A stretch of DNA of 64,000 nucleotides from Acestrorhynchus altus (Eukaryota; Chordata; Actinopteri; Characiformes; Acestrorhynchidae), in assembly GCA_034509495.1 (NCBI GenBank), contig CM067505.1, positions 2,240,594 to 2,304,593 of the forward strand, read 5' to 3'. Shown piece after piece: positions 12,431-24,369 of the stretch. The translations under genes were made by a program, and so were the position numbers. How positions within the stretch are numbered: the stretch's first letter is position 1; each line of letters starts with the position of its first letter. The notes below the pieces were generated by a model. It was not told the DNA's origin, made no database searches, and saw nothing but the letters and a program-made list of their open reading frames with translations.

Positions 12431-13408
12431 TGAGAGAGGGAGAGGGAGAGGGAGAGGGGCAGTTGCATAACGAAAAGATTCGTCCGCAAGAGAGCACTGT
12501 TACATAATACCAGCCTGAGAGAGTGAGAGAGATATTGAGGGAGGGGGTAAACTGATCAAAAGAAAGGGGGAGAAAGATAAAGGAGAGGATAAGGTGGTGA
12601 AAGGAGGGATGATGGAAACAAAGGAGGGGGGGTTGGAAAGGTGGGACAGAAAGATGAGTGAAAGGGTGAGAGGAGACATCGAGGGATGGGATAGAGGGCA
12701 AGATGAAGGGATGAGGAATGGGATTAAAAGATGAAAATGGTGGGAGGAAGGAGGAGGGGTTGAAAACGAGGCACAGAATGATGATAACGAACGGGTTGAA
12801 GAATAGGCAGAGAACAATCTCATCCCTCCATGAAAGAGAGAGAATGGGAGAGAAGATGGGGGATGAAAAGATGAGCAGAGAGAAGAAGGGATAGAGATGG
12901 AGGAAGATTGATATGGGTGTAAAGGACGAGGATGAGGAGGACTGGAGAGATCAGGCTTGTGATGAAGAATGGAGGATGAGGAGAGGTGAAGGGAGTGAGG
13001 GGAGGAGGGATGGAGAGATCAGGTTCAACATGGATGGAGGATGGAGAGAGGTTAACGGACGGGATACGAGGAGAGGATATGAAAGGATGGAATATGAGAA
13101 TAAAGATGGAGGGATGGACAAAGGAGGAGGAGATACATGGAAGGGTGGCGCTTCAGAGGGGAGGACAGAAAGATAGATGCGCGGTGGATAAATGGATGGA
13201 GGATGAGATTGACAGGGTTGACAGGAGAAGGGATGGGGATTGAGAGGAGGGATGGATGAGGATATGAAGGAATGTGCTCTAATGTGAGCAGCATGTGCAG
13301 TGACTGAGACCTAGGGAAAGAGAGAAGGACGTTATTACGGAAAGGACGATGTTGAGCGAGAGAGTGATTACACAGAGAGAGGACGGAATGAATGATCAGT
13401 AGTGCAGC

Positions 13409-13439
<31 letters not shown>

Positions 13440-13515
13440 ATAGATACAGTGGAAGATTTATGACTGAGGTACATTAGGAGGAGTGAGAGAGAGAAAGAGA
13501 GGGTGAAGGACAAAC
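12431..13515 (+). repeat. Kilobase-scale purine-rich (GA/GGA) low-complexity block
   Basis: The plus strand is dominated by G and A for about 1.1 kb, with repeated GAGAGG, GGAGGA, GGATGGA and AAAGATGA words. A perfect AG run sits at about 13408-13432. Open frames in this block on either strand are compositional artefacts (Arg/Glu/Gly-rich on plus, Ser/Leu-rich on minus). Confidence 0.85.
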
Positions 13516-13799
13516 TCAGCCATCCATGTCTGCACATAAAACACACACACACACACACACATGCAGTGGTCAGGACACTCGTGCTTCCTCACACACTCTG
13601 CCACCTGCACGTGCCCACACTGTGCCTGTCCTGCAGACCCTCGCTGCACTGCAGCAGCTCATTTCACAACCTGTTCAGCACCACTTACAGACTTTAGTCC
13701 ATCAAACATCACATTTACACAACGTCCCCCATTTGATTCTGAATAAAGTCCATCAGCTGGGACGTGAGGTTGCTTTGTCAGTGTTGTGCTGGAGCTATA

Positions 13800-14175
13800 A
13801 GGCCCGTCCCTGGCAACTGAGGACATTCGAACGTTTAAAAAATAAAGATGAAGATCACATGGATAAATCAAAATGCTATTGGAACAATGTCTTACAGATG
13901 GATGAGAATGAAACCTTATGTTTGAAGTAAGGAAAACACTGCATTCTAGCATAAAAACCTCGTCTCATCTGTGAAACGTGGTGGTGGGAGTATTACAGTC
14001 TCGGCCTTTTTGCTGCATCTGATTGATGGAACACTAAAGTCTGAATGATACCAGCAAATTCTGAAGGACAATCTCACCATCTGTCTGTGAGCTGAATTGT
14101 AAGAATGTGGATCATGCAGAAAGACAACGATCATAAGCACACAAATGTTCAAGGTTGGCCTGAAATATATAGAAT
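13800..14175 (+). pseudogene. Decayed Tc1-like transposase, catalytic-domain fragment
   Basis: Translated in shifting frames, this stretch gives YWNNVLQMDENETLC (the WSDE-type catalytic segment). It continues with VKRGGGSI (family form VKHGGGSIMVWG), then YQQILKDNL, then MQKDNDHKHTN (family form QQDNAPKHT). Stops and frameshifts separate these blocks, so it is inactive. A stretch at 14221-14255 (GAGGCAAAAGTATGTGAACC) resembles a Tc1-type terminal repeat. It is a common fish DNA transposon relic. Confidence 0.75.
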
Positions 14176-14363
14176 ATATATTTCTTCATTATAGAAGAAA
14201 ATGATTCAATATGACATATCTGTGAGAGGCAAAAGTATGTGAACCTTTAGGATCAGCAGATGAATTGAAGGTGACATTAAAGTCAGGTGTTTTCACTCAG
14301 GCATGAATGAGCACAGTTTTAGTAAAAGAACAGGGATCTAGCAAAGTCTGATCTTCACAGCAC

Positions 14364-14545
14364 GTGTGTGTAGGAGTGTATGACGGCACAAACAAAAGGA
14401 GATTTCTGAGGAGCTCAGAAGAAGAGCTGTTGATGCTCATCAGGTTGGAAAAGCTTACAAAACCATCTCTAAAGACTTTGGACTCCACCAATCCACACTC
14501 AGACAGATTAGGATTCACTGCAGCAGATAAACATGACCCTATTGG
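14364..14545 (+). pseudogene. Decayed Tc1-like transposase, N-terminal DNA-binding fragment
   Basis: The frames read RRFLRSSEEELLMLIRLEK and then, after a shift, AYKTISKDFGLHQSTLRQI. The latter is the helix-turn-helix form typical of Tc1-like transposase N-termini. It lies downstream of the catalytic-domain fragment on the same strand. The two pieces are therefore in reversed order or come from different insertions. Confidence 0.65.
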
Positions 14546-14547
14546 CG

Positions 14548-14870
14548 TTATGCTCAATGCCAGGCGTGGGCTAGAGGGGCCTAAAGCCCCCCGGCACTGA
14601 ACTGTGGAGCAGTGGACCTGTGTTCTTTGGAACGATGGCACTCTATACAATACTGTTGGACGAGCTGGGGAGTTGGAGATGAGGTGGTGATCATCCAACA
14701 CCCTAAGCTCACTGACACTCTTGTCACTGAATGCAAACAAATCCTCACAGCAATGTTCCAAAATCTATCAAGAAGCCTTTCATGGACAGTAGAAAAAAAA
14801 CTGGTTAGAACTAAATCCAGAAGAAACACTGAGTGAGCAGGTGTCCCAATACTTGTGTCCTTCTTGTGTA
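14548..14870 (+). mobile_element. Copy of dispersed MITE-like family
   Basis: It starts at ATGCCAGGCGTGGGCTAGAG and runs through GATCATCCAACACCCTAAG and TCCTCACAGCAATGTTCC. It ends GAGCAGGTGTCCCAATACTT. It matches copies at about 39.46-39.88 and 57.64-57.95 kb (plus) and about 9.9 and 35.05 kb (minus). It is non-coding. Confidence 0.7.
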
Positions 14871-15169
14871 CCTCTTCTTTTCAGCCACAATTATTGCAAA
14901 AAGCTTTCAACACCGAACCCTTTTGGTGCTGACACGCAGTCTAAGCTCATGCTCCAGGTGGCAGAAAAGCTGGTCGTCGAGGTGAAAACATACCATATGC
15001 TGGTAAACCTGCTGCTTATCCCTGATATATGCCAAAGTGGGGCATGTAGTGCCCCTGATGGCACCAGGAGAGGTTAAACACGGGCTCCATCTGGATTGTG
15101 CAAACCAGGCCTATGTGAGATTAAAGTAGCACTACAAAAGCAAACCCACTCAGAACCCGTGTTCTCCTG

Positions 15170-15630
15170 GAGCCCACCAAGCCCATTTTCCACCCATGTG
15201 AGCCTCACATAACCATCTTGACTGGGTTCCCAGTTCCTGACCAGTATAGTGAATGTTGCATTTGTTTTTGGACGTGTTTAGTGATGCTGTATATTGTAGT
15301 CAACCAACTTGGACAGGTTCCTCATGCTTGTAGATCCACATAGTCATGTGGAGCTCACATGGGCGGAATGTGGGCCAGGTGGGCTCCAGGTGGGCAAGGG
15401 CTCTAAGTGGGTATTAACATGTTACAGTGATCCAGATGTGCCCCATTGTCACAGCCCACCTAAATCTCACATGGGTTCCATCTAGAACCCAATGTGCAGT
15501 AGACGACCCATCCATATGCAGCATCATCATAAAACCAGTGGACATAACTTGCTGGTTCCCAGATGGGCTACCTATATAGTCCCCATGTGGACACGTTATT
15601 TGGGTTCCCCGTTCCTGTACTAAGTAAACA
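15170..15630. repeat. Degenerate direct-repeat segment (GGGTTCC...GTTCCTG)
   Basis: The segment GACTGGGTTCCCAGTTCCTG (about 15220) recurs as TTTGGGTTCCCCGTTCCTG (about 15600). Between them are several imperfect words (CACATGGG, GGTGGGCTCCAGGTGGGC, CCCATGTGG). It looks like a fish minisatellite-like repeat about 380 bp in period. No coding potential is seen. Confidence 0.55.
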
Positions 15631-16904
15631 ATGTCCATATCCTTCACACACACACACACATTCAAAACAACACAGGACACAGCCTTTATTTCTCATGCTT
15701 TCATTTACCGTTCTTTATTTTATTACAAAGTTTTAAAAAAAGAATCAGATACAGTAAGAAATTCCTGTAGGAAGCCTCCCGGTCTGGGAGACGCACAGAA
15801 AAAAGGTCATTGCATTTCAGCCGTGAAAGGTTTCAGTACATCTATCATTCAGGGACAGATTCAGTAGAAAAGAGGTGAACCCATAATAAAAATACAGACA
15901 AAAATAAAAACCACCAGACTAATACAGTATATATCTTACTTTGTCATTTTATAGCCATTTATGCATCAATGATAAACTTTACATAGAAAATAAACTTTTT
16001 CTTACTTTTCCATTTATTTCAACAAAAATATTCCAAAGTGCAAAAGAAGATAAAGAAGGTTATATAAGCAAAAACATCTCGGATACAAAAAACCCCTCAA
16101 CTTCCCATCAGTCTTGTTCAGTCACGGTCTTGGGTGGGTGTCCGGCTCGGTCACTCAAAAACAATATATACGGACATGTTGCTCACTAAAATAACACTGG
16201 TCTAATAGTGCTGGTCAGCTGGATAGAACAGCTACAGCCGAAGAAAGGCAAAGCTGAGTGTCAGTGTCGGCTGAATCCGAATGCCGGGAATGGTGAACGG
16301 AATGCCGTGGCCTGCTGTCTCCCTCCTTGGAAAAAGGCCTTAACGTGGGAGGGGAAAGCGGTCATTCTGAGAGTCACTTTATCCACAGAATGCTAATTCT
16401 AATTTCTAAATTCAGCTCCAGTCCAGCGCACCAGTTCAGCCTCGCATCCAATTAAGCTTTGAAGAAATACGTGACCCAAAAAAACAAACACTGCTGCTAA
16501 TGAACCGAGGTTTATACGGGCCACTTAACATCGCAGTCCGCGGTCGGCTCAAACAAACCGTTCCCCACCGCACCAAGTTCACTCCCCGCTGTAGTCGATA
16601 TGTTTTTTTGGTTATACTCTGTGTATGTAGTTTATATGAGCCCTTAACCTAAACTCTTACCAACCCCACGTCGGAATGATTTCTGGGTTTGTATAGCAGT
16701 CGGGCCGACCGATGTGGCCCAAAAAGCCAGAATATTGCTATACTGATACAAAAACTGTCTCACAATATTTTTCAAGGCTATTTATTTGACACTTTCTATA
16801 ACTAGATGTTTTCTGATGTTGCTCCGGTCAAAATGAGCTCAAAACACAAGCCATGTTAAAGACTGCAAGCTAGCTAAATAACTAGGCAGGGGTACGCGAC
16901 ATTA

Positions 16905-17263
16905 GAGCTGGGCGATATGGACAAAAAAAATCCTATCCCGATATCTTTTTGTTGAATGGCAATGTACGATATACGATACGATACATGATGTAACTTACTA
17001 TATTTCAGCATATTAAAATTTGATCTTGAAATTTTCGTTATTCACACTAATCTGTCTTCATGCCCCCACATGATGTGCTGGTGAGAACACGAACGGGGGA
17101 GGAGCATGAGGAGGGGGCGGTGCCAAGTGAGGGAGCAGAAAGAAGGTTTTTCGCAAGATTGAAAAAGTTTCAAACTCCATATAAACGGTAACATCTCAGC
17201 CCCATATCACGGGCTGTTTACGTCCCAATGTAGATATAAATATCAGTATATTGCCCAGCCCTT
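16905..17263. mobile_element. Short TIR element (GAGCTGGGCGATAT ends)
   Basis: AGCTGGGCGATATGG at 16906-16920 is mirrored by ATATTGCCCAGCCCT at 17248-17262, giving a 360-bp non-autonomous element. A related end, ATCATATCGCCCACCCCTAG, stands alone at 18041-18060. A more decayed relative appears in an aco2 intron at about 37825-38060. These resemble the widespread GGGCGATATGG-type repeats of fish genomes. Confidence 0.6.
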
Positions 17264-19215
17264 TGCAAAATGGCAAAAGCTGATGTGAAATTGCAATACT
17301 GAACATTTAGCTCGATGTTTGCACACAGTAGATACTAGTTACCCACAAAACAATTAACCCCATAATAAACAACAAAAGGGAAACGTTAGCGTTAAAGTGT
17401 AACAAGAAAATTAAACAGTATACAGCTAAGATCATCGCTTTATGCCAATATCCAATCAGCTTCTCAATGCCGTAAGAGAACAGAATTCCGTACACCATTT
17501 CCGTTTTTTTCCGCATTTCTGTGGATACTACGGAAATCCACATCAATGATGACTGGTTGGGGTTTGGAATAACTGACCAGCCCATAATCTGATAGTTCTG
17601 GACCAGTAGTTTTAAGAAATGTGAATAAATAAATAAATAAATAATAAATAAATAGACCCTCAGAACGGAGCACTAACATTCCGAACATTTGCACCATCAC
17701 TAACTCTTCCCTGCCCATCATTTGCACGCTATTCCAAAGGTTCCTTGCTGCCTTGCTACTGGGAATTGAAGGGAAAATGCAAATGTGGGTCATCAGTTCT
17801 TTTATGGAAAGAGGAATAAATGAGGAGGACACCACATTATATTTAACACGTGACCTGGAAGTGCGTCTTTGTTTAAATCATGTGGAACATGGTGCTGCTG
17901 CGTTATGCAGTTTCAATTTCACCATTATGACACCACTAGCTGCTGCCATGGTCTGCTCTCCCTGTAAGTGATGTCAATTCCTGTTTTTACACTCAGAAAT
18001 TGTAGCTTTGTCACAATATCAATAACAACAACATCATCGTATCATATCGCCCACCCCTAGTGTAAGGCTAGTAATGTGATTGGGCCAAAACACATCCCTC
18101 GCCAAACAGAATCCTCCTACATTTGCATAAACATCCAGTTTTAACACGTATCAGCCAATGTCCAATGAGGCCACGCCCCCAGACCGTGATTGACAGACAT
18201 ATTAAAGAACATTCACAGTACATTTGGTTAATCTCTTCTCGGGATTCCATCACAGATCACTCCAGCATGCAAAAAAAAAACTTCATCCTGACGTTACAGA
18301 AACAGTAACTCAAATCTGAACATGAGCGCAAGTGAGCCGTTCTCACCTACAGAAGTCGCACACCTGGTCTACAGGTAGTGCGAGCGACCCGGAAGGGATC
18401 AGGTGTATAAAACTCGAGAACGGAACCGTGACCTTCGCCTTTGACATCTGAACGAATTGGATTCTCCTCTGGTTGCTGCCATAAGTAAACCATGTAGGTC
18501 TGAAACGGCGACTTTAGAAGGAACAAAATGGTCTCAACTGAGGTGTATGTTCATCTAAAAAATCATTTTGGACCAGTTCTCCTGGTCCATTCCTCATGAA
18601 ATGTTCCCAAAACATAAAAGGGCAGCTGGTGTTTCTCAAAAAGTAGAAGAGGTTTCCTATGACAGCAAGGCTTCTGTACTGATTGACACCATTTTGTTTG
18701 TATAGAACCTGAGTGAACACATTAGTAGCTCTCATTCCTCCTCGGCAGGGTGGCTCTCAGGCCTTCACCTCTCCAGAAAACAGGCGGCTCAAATTCTAAC
18801 TTCTTGTAATCCAGTCTGTTAGCTGATGCTTAAACAGGCGGTTTCCATGGCTTTAAAATCAGACCTGAAGTTACACGTTTCCATCAGTAGGGGTGTAAAC
18901 CATCTTAGTCATTAGAGATTGTTTTGGGAAGTCATCAAAATTCAGGCCATTGTGCTGGAAAAAAAGGACAAAGGCCACACAAACATGCCTGGAGGAAATC
19001 CACCGAGGATTTTACTGGTGGATTGCTTTCGAAAACTGAGATTCTTATTGTATTTTAGCCCAAAAAACAAAGAGCACACTTAAAACGTATAAATCCTAAC
19101 ACTACAGCTGATTGACCGCCGTCCGATGCATTTACACCCCCATTCTTGAGGAAAGTCCACTTATCAGATGAAACACGGGGGGTGTCTACACTAAAATCAA
19201 CACTAGAAACACACA

Positions 19216-19509
19216 CTGGCCATTTTATCAGAAACACCTACAGACTGGCTCAGACCGCAGTCAAATCATATTCCGCACATCAGCACCCTCACCTTGACTG
19301 GGTTCACCTGCAGGCAGGTGCATGTGCAGACTGTACCTCCTTCATCCACCTGAAATCTCTCTCTCGAGCAGTGGTCAGTCTATAATCACAAGACCCGTTC
19401 GAGGTGGTGGCGGCACTATGGTGGTCCCTCTCCACTGATGGAGGAGTTAATGGCAGGGCTCCAGTCAGTAATATTTTGCATCTTGACAAGTTTCTGATAA
19501 AATGGCCAG
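19216..19509. mobile_element. 294-bp non-autonomous element with perfect 20-bp terminal inverted repeats
   Basis: CTGGCCATTTTATCAGAAAC at 19216-19235 is exactly complementary to 19490-19509. The interior is non-coding. Perfect arms suggest a relatively young insertion compared with the other remnants here. Confidence 0.75.
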
Positions 19510-20141
19510 CGAGTCGTTTTGGACTCCCCCTCCCCCCACGAAATAATCTAAAACCAGCTTTATAGAGAAGCTTCTTTAAAGTTTTTCAAAGCAGGCCATA
19601 AACTCACACTCATCCTCCCATCGCTAGCTTCCTGGACCCCAGGCTGACCAGAATGAGGCCCCTGCTCAACTCAGCTTACATTACAACGTTCAGAAGGCTT
19701 TATTGCAGTAGCTGGTAGTGTTTGGCAGTCGTATACAGCCATCTGGGAGCAATAAGAGAAAAGAAAATGACCAGGCAAGAGTCCAGACTTGTTTTTTTGT
19801 TCGAGTCCAAGAGATCTTGCCTGCACTACTTCACAGAAACGCACAACGGATGAGAACTGAGCTCCAAAATGGACGATTATTAGGATTGCTTTAACATGTA
19901 AGCATATTCAAGCTGTTCAAGAACTCCGACAGCTCTCAGGGTGCACAGACAACTGGTCAATAACTCCCTCTTAATCCGGCCAACTGTCAACATTCAAATC
20001 CGGAAGGATGCTCAAAAGAAAGAAAGGAAAAACAAAAAAAACAACAAAAAAAACAAAAACGTGAACACCACATTTACCCGTCTTCAGTTCAACAATTTCT
20101 GTACAAGGTACGATACACATTCAGTACTTTGTTAAACACAT

Positions 20142-22098
20142 TTTATTTGTTTCAACTTGCATATATATTCATTTATAGTTATTTCTGAAAAAATAACCTC
20201 AGCACATAAGAAACTAAATAAAGGATATATATCTTAACATAAGAAATATATACATGTCATAGTATATCTTTTACAAATGCTGTAGAGAACTCTTTGAAAA
20301 AAAAAAGAAAGAAAAAAAAGAAAGAAAGAGGGAAAACAAATTACAAACAAATGTAAAAATACACCCAGTTTCACCCAGGCATCATGACGCCAGAAAATGG
20401 GACCCTTCCCACCTGAAATAAAAAGCAATTCGATCCATAAATGAAATGACACTGACTTGGGTTGCAACATCCAGGGCTCGAAAATTGAATGGGGGGGTGG
20501 TTTTAGGGTCGTTACTCTACCGGGACAGAAGGGAACACATTCGGTTTGGGACGCGTCCGATTTAAATTGTATGATGGCGTCGGAATGAAGTGCTCAAACG
20601 TACCAACTTTTTCAGATCTGATAACCACCTGCTTACAAGGATGGAGAACATTCAACTTGATGGTCAAACTGCAGGTCAACCCAAGTTTAAAAGGGAATTC
20701 CGAAGATTTCTCGAAATGAACTGAACGCCTAAATATGTGCTGCCTGATGCTCAATACATCCATTTACAGTTCGGAGGCCATTTTTGCAGTACTGGTGGAA
20801 TGGTTCAATCAAAATGGAGTGAACTAATGAATTCTGAAACGGCCAAGTGTGTGTTGTAGACATGGTTCCATTCACCTCCACTCTCAAAGGTCTGCACATT
20901 GGCCAGTCTTACAGTGAACCACTTCACAACACTCGAGGACCTTGTTTATGCAGATACTGTGAAACATCAGAGGAATTCCCCTTTAAATTACAGCCCCATC
21001 ACAGCAGACTAGCAGCTGAGAATGGAACTCCCACCTTCTGTACAGAACAGCGGGATGACGCCAGCCTCAGCCGATACAAGTCACGTTTTGCAGCGCCCAC
21101 TTGAGCTCCTGCCAATTCGATAATGGCAAGGTTATAGCTGCCCATATTCTCCCTCTCTCTCTCGTTCGCTCTCACACTCATCCCTTTTGTCCTCCCTCCT
21201 TCTCCTCCCCAAAGCCACGTTAAGCCATTTATCAAAAACCCTTCTGCTATACTGCATTCCATCCACCCCAGTACCGCCCTCTCACCTTCATGCACTGCTG
21301 ACCAACACTGTGTGCGAGTGTGAGTGCAAGAGACAGAAAGATTAGCCTGATTAACAGTCAACATTGCCTTTCTCCTGTTTCCAAACACGTTTTATGGCTT
21401 CCGAGTACAAAAACGCTTCCTGAATCAGTCTTTAAAGCATTACTACCAACGACAGAACGCAAAACATCCAGACACCGTAGATACGCAAGATCTGCATGTG
21501 CACGTTCCAAGCCCTGACCATGTACTCCTGACTAAGCCACAGTGAGGGGAGGGACACGGCGAATGTAAGACACTTGTGTTGGCACAAGAAATAAAGGATG
21601 GTAAAACTAAAAGAACCCTCCAACTGTGGCAAGCGAGGCATGACTAGAAGCTTAGCAAGGTCCAAGTCTTAAACAAACCAGAATCAGCATGTTTCAGAGT
21701 GTGCACTTCACATGGAATGAAGGTAATACAATGGAGTCGGCCTGTACTGCTCTTCCAAGCCATACCTGGGTGAAGAACACCGACCCACCCCCCCACCCCC
21801 CGTTCAAAAGTGACCTTTCTTTAAGAAAACATTCAATGCAAAACATCTGTGCGGTAGGAGGCTGGCTACTCCTCAGGCTTAGGATAAAGTTCAGTAAAAA
21901 AAATAAAAGAAATACACCCTTAAACAAAAGCAATGGGGGGAGAGAACAATCACTAGTAATCATGGTTCTAGTAGTCATAACGCTTAAATGTTTTGTATTA
22001 GTAACAACAAGTGGTGGAAAAAAAAAAGTTTTCAAAAAGATAGTGGTTCAGTATTAGTATCTCCAACACTTCAACGCCGCAGGAGCTTCATGAACAAC
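20142..22098 (-). other. tob2: tob2 3' UTR candidate
   Basis: This stretch lies downstream of the tob2 stop on the minus strand. A minus-strand AATAAA (plus TTTATT at 20142-20147) would give a UTR of about 1.95 kb, similar in scale to the mammalian gene. The interval is AT-rich, with A-rich runs near 20012-20060 and 20297-20330. No competing gene is seen. The end point is inferred. Confidence 0.4.
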
Positions 22099-23295
22099 TC
22101 AGTTGGCCAACACTACAGGCTGGAAGGCTTGGCTGGAATACTGCAGGTTGTACCCGCTCAGGCCTTCCACGAATGGCGGCTTCTCCATGAAAGAAATTCC
22201 ACTGCCACCACCGATGACTCCCATGGCTTGGCCTGGAGGCGGGCTGGAAAATGGGTCGAAGGAGGTGTGGGGGTGGGCTGGATGCAGTGGTGGTGGAGCT
22301 TGGAAGGGGCCAGCGTGGGTCAAGGTCGGAGCCTCAGCGTCAAAGTAAAGAGGCCCCTGAGTGGAGGGGTAGACAAATTCTTTGGCATTTGGGGAAAGCT
22401 GGCTGGAAACCTGGCCAGCCAGGGAGTGCATGGAGAGAGAGATGGGCTTGTGCTTCACCAGCCCTGGGGGAGATATGGTGGTGGGAGAGCGGCTCAGCAT
22501 TCTTTGCTGAGGGCCGACAACATTGCCGGATCCACCCACCATCCCGGTCCCGCCACACTTCTTCATCTTAGTGGACCCAAACTTGGTGGCGGCGAAGCTG
22601 GCTGTAGTGAAGGTGATTTGTTGGGGAGCTGGGCGGGTGCTTGGAGGGGCGGCAGGATGAGGGTATGGCAACACTGCGCTAGGTGGAGAAGGAGAGGAAG
22701 CATTGGAGTGTGCGTTCGGGTTGGTTGGAGTACTCGGGCCTGCGTAGCTAAACAGACCCTGGCAGAGTGGCGTGGGAGAACTAGAGAGAGAAGGCAGCAT
22801 GATTGGAGATACCTGGCCGCCAATGGGCACAAACACCTGAGCCTCAGGGTTGAAGCCCAAACTCTTCCCTTCATCCAGATCCACATCTCCTTTAGCAACT
22901 GTGCAGACACTCTCCGAGGTGTCTCCTTCGCCCCCTAAACCTGGAGGATCTTCCATGTACAGTACTTTCACAGCTCCTTTCTCTCCAATCTGATAAGACA
23001 CCTCATAAGGGTCAATCCAGATGCTGAGCTCGGGAGGAACATTGGCACGAACCTCCTCTGTGTCCAAACCGCTCCTCCTTGCTGCCAGATCCACAATGGG
23101 GTCCCTAGGGGCTCCTAGGTGGAGGCAGCGGAAGGCAGAACCACGTAGAGGTGCCTCGGGGTACCAGTGCCCCTCAAAACGTGACACCAGGATGCGCTCC
23201 AGCTCCTCCCCGAACAGGTCTGCCCGTCGCCGCGGGAGTTTGTTGTACAAGTAGGACACGATGAAGTTCAGCGCAACCTTTACCTCCAGATGCAT
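22099..23295 (-). CDS. tob2: Transducer of ERBB2, 2 (BTG/Tob antiproliferative protein)
   Basis: The single uninterrupted coding exon encodes 398 residues (human TOB2 is 344). Residues 1-115 form the BTG domain: it starts MHLEVKVALNFIVSYLYNKL, then FGEELERIL, FEGHWYPEAPLRGSAFRC (box A) and PPELSIWIDPYEVSYQIGEKG (box B). Two PAM2 motifs for poly(A)-binding protein are visible: FNPEAQVFVP (148-157) and LSPNAKEFVYP (300-310). The conserved FGSTKMKK block lies near 239-246. The tail EGLSGYNLQYSSQAFQPVVLAN is Tob-specific. Family role: bridges the CCR4-NOT (CAF1) deadenylase to PABP-bound mRNA and restrains proliferation, in cytoplasm and nucleus. An acceptor-like TTTCCAG on the minus strand ends at 23560, so the 5' UTR is probably split. 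Extra length is Pro/Ser/Gly-rich linker. TOB2 rather than TOB1 is called from synteny with tef and aco2. Confidence 0.94.
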   Translation of the reverse strand: MHLEVKVALNFIVSYLYNKLPRRRADLFGEELERILVSRFEGHWYPEAPLRGSAFRCLHLGAPRDPIVDLAARRSGLDTEEVRANVPPELSIWIDPYEVSYQIGEKGAVKVLYMEDPPGLGGEGDTSESVCTVAKGDVDLDEGKSLGFNPEAQVFVPIGGQVSPIMLPSLSSSPTPLCQGLFSYAGPSTPTNPNAHSNASSPSPPSAVLPYPHPAAPPSTRPAPQQITFTTASFAATKFGSTKMKKCGGTGMVGGSGNVVGPQQRMLSRSPTTISPPGLVKHKPISLSMHSLAGQVSSQLSPNAKEFVYPSTQGPLYFDAEAPTLTHAGPFQAPPPLHPAHPHTSFDPFSSPPPGQAMGVIGGGSGISFMEKPPFVEGLSGYNLQYSSQAFQPVVLAN

Positions 23296-24170
23296 GGCTG
23301 AATCGAGAATTGAAGGCTCGAGATCGATACAGTGTCCCTTTTAAAGCCTACCACGGCCTCCACATGTCTCGCAGTAGTTGATGAGGGATGGAATATCAGA
23401 TCTTTCCTTGATGAGGGTGTCGGAATGTAGAGTTTGGAAGGCAGCCACTCAGCTCCTCATCGAAAGACTGGAAGCAATCCACCTGAAGCCTCCTCACACG
23501 ACTCGGATCTGCTACGCCACCCTGGACTTACTGAGGCTGGATGGTCCTCTTTAATCCCTCTGGAAATAATGTAAGAAAAGAAATTAACTTTCAGAGGTCA
23601 AACACTGGGTGATGTAGAAGGGAAAAAAGCACGACTGTTAGCAGATGCTATGGCTGAGGTAGCAATCCATGCTTATCTCAAATCCCTCATCTGGCTCTGC
23701 TGGCAGCAGCTAAACCACTCAGGATTACACTGGCAACGAGAGGGGAAAGTTCACCTCTGAACACCACCAAAAGCACACAGGAACAGAAAACACATAATAC
23801 GATGTTCACGTTCCTAGAACGTTTCGACTAACACGTTTCCCAAAAAACATACAAGATTCAAAACAAGAAGGTCCAGAACATTAGTAAATTGGACTGTACG
23901 CCAAATGTATGTACTCTATGTAGGCTCCTATTTAAAAGCACAATTACATTAATTTGTAAAATAAATATAAGTATAATGACAAAGTATCTATAAATTCAGT
24001 AAGTATTTCACATCCCTGGTTATTCCAAGATCCTTAGAAACATAAGGGTCGGGAGGCACATCAGAACCACCCTGATCTGGAGAAAACATAATGGATCAGC
24101 ACGTGATTCCAATCAACTGGATTCCAAACAAAACGGAAGCAAGGCCTCATTAATGGTGGAGAACTCAACT
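23296..24170 (-). other. tob2: tob2 5' UTR and probable 5' intron
   Basis: Upstream of the tob2 ATG, the minus strand reads through about 264 bp to a good acceptor (CATTATTTCCAG, AG at 23561-23560). This agrees with the known Tob layout of a non-coding first exon. Beyond it the sequence is AT-rich and unremarkable. Confidence 0.5.
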
Positions 24171-24369
24171 CAAAACTACACTTTCAACTAAAACCAAGCT
24201 CAGATCAAAGTGTCCACCTCCTGATGACCCCTCTGACCCCTGCTGGCCTTCCAGAGCGCACTGACACGGGACTAAAGCCCCTCTCTGGTCGTCCCATTCA
24301 TTCAGCCTGGCTGTCCAAAGCAAATGGCCGACCAAAACAACCACGCCTAAAAACCACAACCCCCATACG

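Larger units (their letters stand above)
14870..20140. other. Intergenic region between tef and tob2
   Basis: No gene is recognisable. A GGGTTCC/CCCATGTGAG-rich repeat occupies 15170-15630. Further TIR elements lie at 16905-17263 and 19216-19509. Several poly(A)-like TTTATT words lie near 15690-15725, and an AAAT run is near 17622-17652. The rest is unremarkable AT-rich sequence with scattered short open frames that I do not credit. Confidence 0.6.

Noticed and set aside
12900..13560. Several Arg/Glu/Gly or Ser/Leu-rich frames
   Set aside because: They arise from the purine-rich low-complexity block; no domain is visible and homologous protein is not expected.
21988..22938. 316-codon open frame on the plus strand opposite tob2
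   Set aside because: It is a shadow of the GC-rich tob2 coding exon; it has no recognisable family and the minus-strand Tob2 reading is unambiguous.
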